This document shows positions 58,439 to 64,000 of a stretch of DNA of 64,000 nt, piece by piece. Every line of letters begins with the position of its first letter. Positions within the stretch are counted from its first letter, which is position 1. The notes under the pieces are model-generated. The model saw only the letters and a list, made by a program, of their open reading frames with translations, was not told where the DNA came from and did not search any database. Position numbers and translations under genes: made by a program. Source of the stretch: Plasmopara viticola (taxonomy: Eukaryota; Oomycota; Peronosporomycetes; Peronosporales; Peronosporaceae); assembly GCA_001695595.3 (NCBI GenBank), contig MBPM02000077.1:300657-364656 (forward strand), in the 5' to 3' direction.

Positions 58439-60157
58439 CTACACTTGCGCAAACCTAAAAAATGTACGCACGCTTCCAGAGGGAGGAGCCTCGTCGTCCA
58501 AAAAATCTGCGCGAAGATCGTCTTCTATAGCACGAACTTCTTCGTCGGGTAACCCTTCACTCTTGAAACTCACTGGGAGATCCTCAGCTGTAACTAGGAT
58601 GACAAAGTCGCCGCTGGGGTTCAGCGAAAATTTGTTGGCCAAAAAAGAGTCTTCTCCTTTCTTGCGCTCATGTCTTGCATTCTTGTTGCGTTTGCTCGAA
58701 TGCACCGTCAGCGTCGAGTGTGGCCGCATCACATACGTTGCTGGAAACCGAAACGTCTGATCCATCTGGCCACGAACGACCCAGCCACCCAGCGAAATTG
58801 GTTCGTGACTTGTATTTTTCAGCACAATCCGATCCTTTTCCAAATCTAGCGACGCAATCTGCACTGCTGATTCCAGCGTTTCCGTCTCAATACTCGAGTG
58901 CTTTGTTCGCTTGAGAGGTGTGCCATTTGTGTTTTCATTCTTGCGCTTCCGGCCTTTCGTATTAGGCGTCGCAACAGCCACTCGACTTTCTTCCCGGTCC
59001 AAAATACGTCGATACTTCATAATTTCCGCATCTAACGCAATTTGACGTCCATCAGCTCGTTAAACTCGCGCTCTTTGGCCACTTTAGAAGACCGAAAGCG
59101 CTCCAGCGTTTCCTCGTACGCCCTACGATCTCGTGTCGCTTTGCTACGTACTTCACGGTACTCCCGCTCCAATTGTGCCACTTTTTCCGTAAGAGCTTGA
59201 CGAGCCTTCAAACTTTCTTCATAGTCTGTCGCCGTTCGATCTAATTCCTGCTTCGTACTCTCCAGCTCGGTCTGTACATCTTCCAATTGATTCTGTAAAC
59301 TACTCGAGACGCTTTCAAAATGGCTTCGCACTTCCATCTCCATCGACTGTAAACGCTCTTCCGTATCCTTCTTCCATTGTTCCTGTGCCTCCAAATGCTT
59401 TGCCGCCCATTCCCGTCGCAACTTTGTCAATTCGCCATCTCGCGTCAAGTCAAAGTCAATACTTTTCTTGCGCAACTCCTCAAGTTCCAACGTAGCGTCG
59501 CTTAGTAATGCCACGTGACCACGTAATTCGCGCTCTAACTCCTTAACTCGACGTCTCGCTACGTTCAGTTGTGTCGTCTGCTCAGAGAGCGTCTCCTTCG
59601 CTGATGTTGCATTGGCCTTCTCCTTCTCCAGCTGCACCCGAAGCGTCTCCACCACCACTTTCGCATTGGTAAACTCCGTGTGCTGCGCGCGGAGCTTCAC
59701 TATCTCTTTGTGTTGTTCCTGCTCAAGAGTCTGTAGCCGTGCATTCTGGTCCACCTCGTCGTCCAATTTTCTATGTGACACCACAACAACTATCTCAACA
59801 AAGAAACCATTCCACCAAAAAAAACATGGCCGTACTTGCGAGTCTCTTCAAGTTCTTTCGTCAATCGAGCGCGCACGCTCTCGAGATCTTGTTGCATGCG
59901 TTGCTTTATGGTCTCTAATTCCCTCTCGGCTGCAAGTTTCGCACCCTCAAGTTCGTTCACACCCAGCACATACATTTCAAGGCGGGAATTTAATTGCTGA
60001 TGGAAAAGCACAGTAATTGCATGGGGCAACCAGAAAAAAGTCTTAGTCCTCGATTAGTTTGGGGCGATTCTCGCACGAGTCAGCGCACCTGAAGCGAAGC
60101 TTTCTCCTCCATTCGCTTTGACTTGATCGGAGAGAGCTCGGTCGGCATCGCGGACAT
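58439..60157 (-). CDS. Lamin-like nuclear intermediate filament protein (one-base frameshift in the rod end)
   Basis: Exons: 60,157-60,089, 59,996-59,836 and 59,770-58,439; GT-AG introns of 92 nt (60,088-59,997) and 65 nt (59,835-59,771). The head is 23 residues and contains Leu-Ser-Pro-Ile-Lys-Ser-Lys-Arg, like the mitotic phosphorylation site before the lamin rod. Coil 1A follows (Leu-Asn-Ser-Arg-Leu-Glu-Met-Tyr-Val). The coiled coil continues to Leu-Met-Asp-Val-Lys, where the given frame hits TAG at 59,032-59,034. One base on in the next frame, the consensus continues Ala-Leu-Asp-Ala-Glu-Ile-Met-Lys-Tyr-Arg-Arg. After it come a bipartite nuclear localisation signal (about 58,897-58,960) and a lamin tail domain of about 100 residues. 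No CaaX box is present. The combined length is about 520 residues. Lamin-like genes are known in oomycetes; the break may be a sequence error in an A run. Confidence 0.85.
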
Positions 60158-62840
60158 TGAGAGACAGACGACCCAAGACGGATGCGGATGACGCGAGTGG
60201 GGTGGCAAGAGTGAAGGTAGTAAGTACCAAAAGGGACTTTTGAACTGACGGTTAATGCGTGTACTATGTTGATGGTGTGGCAAACATAATGAGAACAACT
60301 TTTTGGTATCAAATGGAAACGCGATCATTTCTATAAAATACGTAGGCCTTGAGTCTCTTCAAGTTTTATGGATGTAATCTCATTGACTAGGCTGTAACGG
60401 ACCGTTACATAAAGTCGGGTTTGCTCTAAAACGCCGGGTATTCTACATATTGAGGTATGGAATAAAGGACTGACGTAAATTGCTATTGCAAATTGTTTGC
60501 ATAGGTGATATTGAAAGGTCTATAAACGTCGTTTAAACAACAGTCTTTGAAGCTTGGTCTAGGCAAAGTATACAGTCGTTCACCACAAGATCACACATTT
60601 TTTTGACGCCTCCTCTGTGCAAGATGATGCGTGACCTCGAACCACTGGTGGTCAATATCACGCCTTCGAAAGTGGATTTTAAGTTGAATCTTTCATGAAG
60701 TCTAGGATAAATCGTACTACCTTTCTGCATTTGTCGGAAGTGCAGTTTGCGCTGCTCGAAAAAATGATTACTTTTGACGCGCAGCCCTCCCTGCTGTTAA
60801 GCAGCTAAATTGCGTCGCGGCATTCAAGCTCTATGATCGACATTTAGGCTTTAAAGGCCAAAATTACACAGACTTCAGTGCTCCTGGTGGTAATTTATAC
60901 TGTGTGATCCAAGTCGGTGAAACCCGCTAAAGCACTGCGCGTTGCAACTGCATTCTCTTACCTGATAGGCCAGGCTAAAGCTAGGCATTCGTTTATGAAA
61001 CCACCCCATCTGCGTGTTTTTGTGCCCTGGAGTACACATAGAAATTGAAAGGCAAAAGAAAATCGGAAAGCTGTAAGTCTCACAAGTGCTGAGGTTTTCG
61101 AACCCGAAAGCAAGAGAAACGTAAACGTAATGGATAACCCATGATTCATGGCCTTTACCACTTCCTGAACAAGACAAAGCAAATGTCCCTATACATACCT
61201 TAAATTAGGAAAGGTCGGCCTTGGGTCAACTTTGATAAATACAGACGCGATGATAAAGAAACGATCCAAATCGCTTTTTAATAGAGTACAGCCCCAGATA
61301 GAATCGCTTTTATAGGGGGCAGTTTCTCGAGTCTGACAAGTAAAATTAATGGGCCGGCTCATTCCCAGTCTAATTATTTGCTGCCGATCAAATCATCATC
61401 AGCTTCTTTGGTGCGGTAAGCAAGAGCACATGTTCTGTTTCTATCCTGACGGGTCGACGAAGTGGACCTTAGTCATGTCTGAGGGATCCAAAGAGTTGCT
61501 AGTAGAAGCCGCATTTTTAAACGAGGAGATTGTAGATCGCCAGTTGGAATATGACTGACCTGGCCTCAACATCTTTTATGCGCTTAAAGGAAGCAACTAT
61601 ACTTTAGATATAACATTTCTGCAAAAATCTGAGCCCTCAGGTGAATTTTGAAGCACCACCAGCTGTTGATAGCAAATTTTCGCAATCGAGTAGTATGGGT
61701 TCGCAAGACGCACTGAGGAACACAAAATCGTAAGACACAATGGGAAATCCAAATTTCACAAGTAGCGAGTACGACCAAAAGCAGGCAGCATAGCTCCACT
61801 TGAGAATGCGATGCGAAGTAAACTTCAGGAAATCACGAACGACCCCGTGGATGACCTTATCCAAAGATTAAATTGACATTCAAGCGGACGCTAAAACGCG
61901 TCAGATGCGCTTTAATTGGAGACACTTGGAAGGTAATGAAATTCGAAGAACCCATCTATGATAGTATTGTAAGGACAGAAACATATAAAAGCATCCATTT
62001 TTTGTCAAACCCAGTTGTATACGCGGAGATCCCAAAGAATCACAAAGCCTGGATTTGTCTTATGCTAAAATTGTACATCGATGAACATCAACACCCTCCC
62101 CTTTTTAGAAACGAGCCACAAGATCAATCTTGTTTTAAAGACGGAGAATTATCATCAAGGATTGTCTGCTGTCTCAAGAGCAGCAAGAGCTCATTACCAC
62201 CTTATTTGTTAAAAAACGAAAGGTGGCGTAGTGTGAAAGTCCGTGTCTATTGCTCCATCGCGTCTATCATCTTTATGTGAAAATCTGGACGAAATTTGAT
62301 GACTACACAAACACCCAATTTAAGGGAATAATATGCATGTCCGGATGCACGTTGTAAATGCACTAAATTTGGTCGACGGCCTCTGCCAAATACAGATGAG
62401 AGAGAAGAAAGTAGCCCCACGGCAGCTTGTACGCCAAGCGGTATCTTATACGAGGTGAGGTCACAAAAGCTGTCAAACGCTCCGGCGACGTTGATAACAC
62501 AATTCTTCGACCTGAAAGTGGGTTTTTTAAATTGGACGAAGTAACTTCATTCTAAAAGAATTATGTTCTCTATGGAGGTCTATTAAGTTCGTGAAATATA
62601 CATTTGTTGACCAATGAACTTTAAGTCTCCATCGCCAAATATGGCTTTGCGGCAGAACATATGTTCAATTCAAAATTTAATCTAAAAGCATTATAAAGTA
62701 GGGCTGGTAGAGCCAGCACCAGGGGTAATTAACAGCATCAAAGACTGATACCTGTTTTGGCTTTGGCAGACGCTGGCTGCAACTCTTTTGACTTTGCGGT
62801 CGGTTGCTTTTCTACAACTCGCGGAGGATGTCACGAGCGA
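60158..62840. other. Gene-poor region past the island
   Basis: The lamin-like promoter should lie at the left end. The frames at 61,349-61,558 and 61,873-62,280 read fairly well (for example Phe-Tyr-Pro-Asp-Gly-Ser-Thr-Lys-Trp and Lys-Asn-His-Lys-Ala-Trp-Ile-Cys) but match no family I can name and are interrupted by stops between them. Confidence 0.4.
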
Positions 62841-62849
62841 ATCATATCG

Positions 62850-63080
62850 ACTCACTTTAAAAAAAAGCTGACTTTCGAGCCAAGTGTCTTGTTCATGACC
62901 GGTTTTCTCTATATAAATTAGGCATAGATGAAGCTTTGAGTGCATTTCTGGGCTTTCAAGTCATTATATACAACGTATTGTTGCGGATGGCATGAATGTC
63001 ATACGACTTGTCCTAGAGTACAAATCGAACAAAATACCGCTGACGCTCTTTCTCGCAGATCAGACAACGAGTTTACTTTC
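62850..63080 (+). pseudogene. Relic of a Ty3/gypsy RNase H end
   Basis: At about 63,035-63,075 the plus strand reads Asn-Thr-Ala-Asp-Ala-Leu-Ser-Arg-Arg-Ser-Asp, the conserved end of gypsy RNase H. About 20 bases before it, Leu-Glu-Tyr-Lys-Ser-Asn-Lys in another frame fits the preceding Val-Glu-Tyr-Lys-Pro-Gly-Lys. Lys-Leu-Thr near 62,868 may be the Ser-Arg-Lys-Leu motif. Frameshifts separate all parts. Confidence 0.5.
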
Positions 63081-64000
63081 TAGAAACTCTTTGTACTAGC
63101 AAAAGTATCAACGATACAAAACTAATGCCAATCTGACCCCGTTTTTGTGCAATTTGTCTTAGACTACGATGCCAGAGTCGGATGATCAGCCCCTCGACAG
63201 CATTCGCAGTTGCACCGTTACGAGTGAGTGAGTTTTGAGCGGCAAAATATTCCGAAAAGAGCAAGCTCAAATTTCTTTCTTGTTTCATATACACACTGGC
63301 GAGTTTATATGTGGTCGTGATAGCATACTGCTTAGATACCAATAATTGTAGCAGAACTACTGATACGAAATCTAAGCAGCAAGCTCCTTCCGATAATTTG
63401 TCACTATTTACCCCATCGATGTCTCGAGTAGTAGGTGCAATTGTTTTTCGCAGCGCTTATTCATTTCAGTAAAGAAAAGAGATTGGATTAATGTCGCTAG
63501 TTAATTAGTTTGAGAGGGCTTGATGACTTTGATGTGACTCTGCTGTGAAGAGACGCCAATTGATTAATCCCGGACACTTAGATTTAAAAGGGTATGCACT
63601 TATGGATAGTAACACAAGCGCCTTGAAGCGAAAAGCTCAATACCTTTATCAAGCGCGAGACTGACTTTAAAGCTCTATTTAATTACAATAAGTCTCGAGT
63701 GTCATAAGATGTTCAGCTGTCGAAGTATCGTGAAAGAAATTTATGAGCTGGTAGCTATTCGGTTCAAGTAAAGGCTGTATCACAAAAATCGCAAGGTGGG
63801 TTTCTTTTTTTTAAATTGAGATCCCAACTTCATTCTTATTCTAAATTCTATATTACAAAAGGTTTGCACGATATGGTAAGGCATCACCAGTCGGGTACTA
63901 GCTTTCTTCTTTCCTCTCACTTGTAAAAGTCAAAATTGTACAAAAGTTTACTAGACATTCTAATCAACCTATCTGTCGTGCGCTGCAATGGTGCCCAAAA
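63081..64000. other. Gene-free end of window
   Basis: Nothing recognised. The minus frame at 63,073-63,342 has no domain. Confidence 0.4.

Noticed and set aside
61349..62280. Possible transposase or gene remnant
   Set aside because: Some gene-like text, but stops interrupt it and no catalytic motif could be found.

Overview
The window looks like nuclear DNA of an oomycete, most likely a plant-pathogenic Peronosporales member (Phytophthora or downy mildew type). The evidence is an isolated secreted RXLR-dEER effector gene, short GT-AG introns of about 60-92 nt, many decayed Ty1/copia and Ty3/gypsy elements in AT-rich DNA, and a tightly packed block of housekeeping-type genes. No rRNA, tRNA or CRISPR array was recognised.

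Layout. 1-4.4 kb is a broken Ty1/copia element. 4.4-18.6 kb is AT-rich retroelement debris: a Ty3/gypsy pol relic at 7.1-9.6 kb, a copia gag relic at 10.3-10.9 kb, a probable antisense copia relic near 14.5-15.0 kb and a GC-rich repeat at 17.1-17.4 kb. One intact gene sits in it, the RXLR effector at 12,257-12,808. 18,663-24,486 is a structurally complete LTR/Ty3-gypsy element with two LTRs, TGTAA target-site duplication, primer-binding site, polypurine tract and chromodomain, but its reading frame is broken many times. 24.5-31.7 kb is more debris. At 31.7-33.6 kb two convergent genes encode an ORAI-like membrane protein and a DHHC palmitoyltransferase. 34-45.6 kb is again gene-poor, with a degenerate tandem array, a 31-bp perfect hairpin and a 49-bp terminal-inverted-repeat unit.

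45.7-60.2 kb is a gene-dense island: F-box protein, zinc-binding oomycete protein, branched-chain aminotransferase, a putatively myristoylated acidic protein, a large protein with Tudor-like repeats fused to a multi-pass membrane domain, a 61-residue charged protein, a HAD-like protein, a bromodomain-like protein, and a lamin-like intermediate filament protein. Most are on the minus strand, separated by 0.1-0.8 kb. 60.2-64 kb returns to debris.

Two genes stand out. The lamin-like gene has a head with a Ser-Pro site, a rod ending in the intermediate-filament consensus, a nuclear localisation signal and a lamin tail domain. As given it carries a one-base frameshift exactly inside the rod-end consensus. 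The Tudor-repeat membrane protein has a domain combination I do not recognise. The ORAI-like protein lacks the glutamate that selects calcium in animal ORAI. These genes share no obvious pathway: the window is mainly a contrast between a conserved gene island and a transposon-filled compartment carrying an effector. Several natural starts are internal ATGs, because the longest open frames begin with non-ATG codons; start choices are stated per gene.
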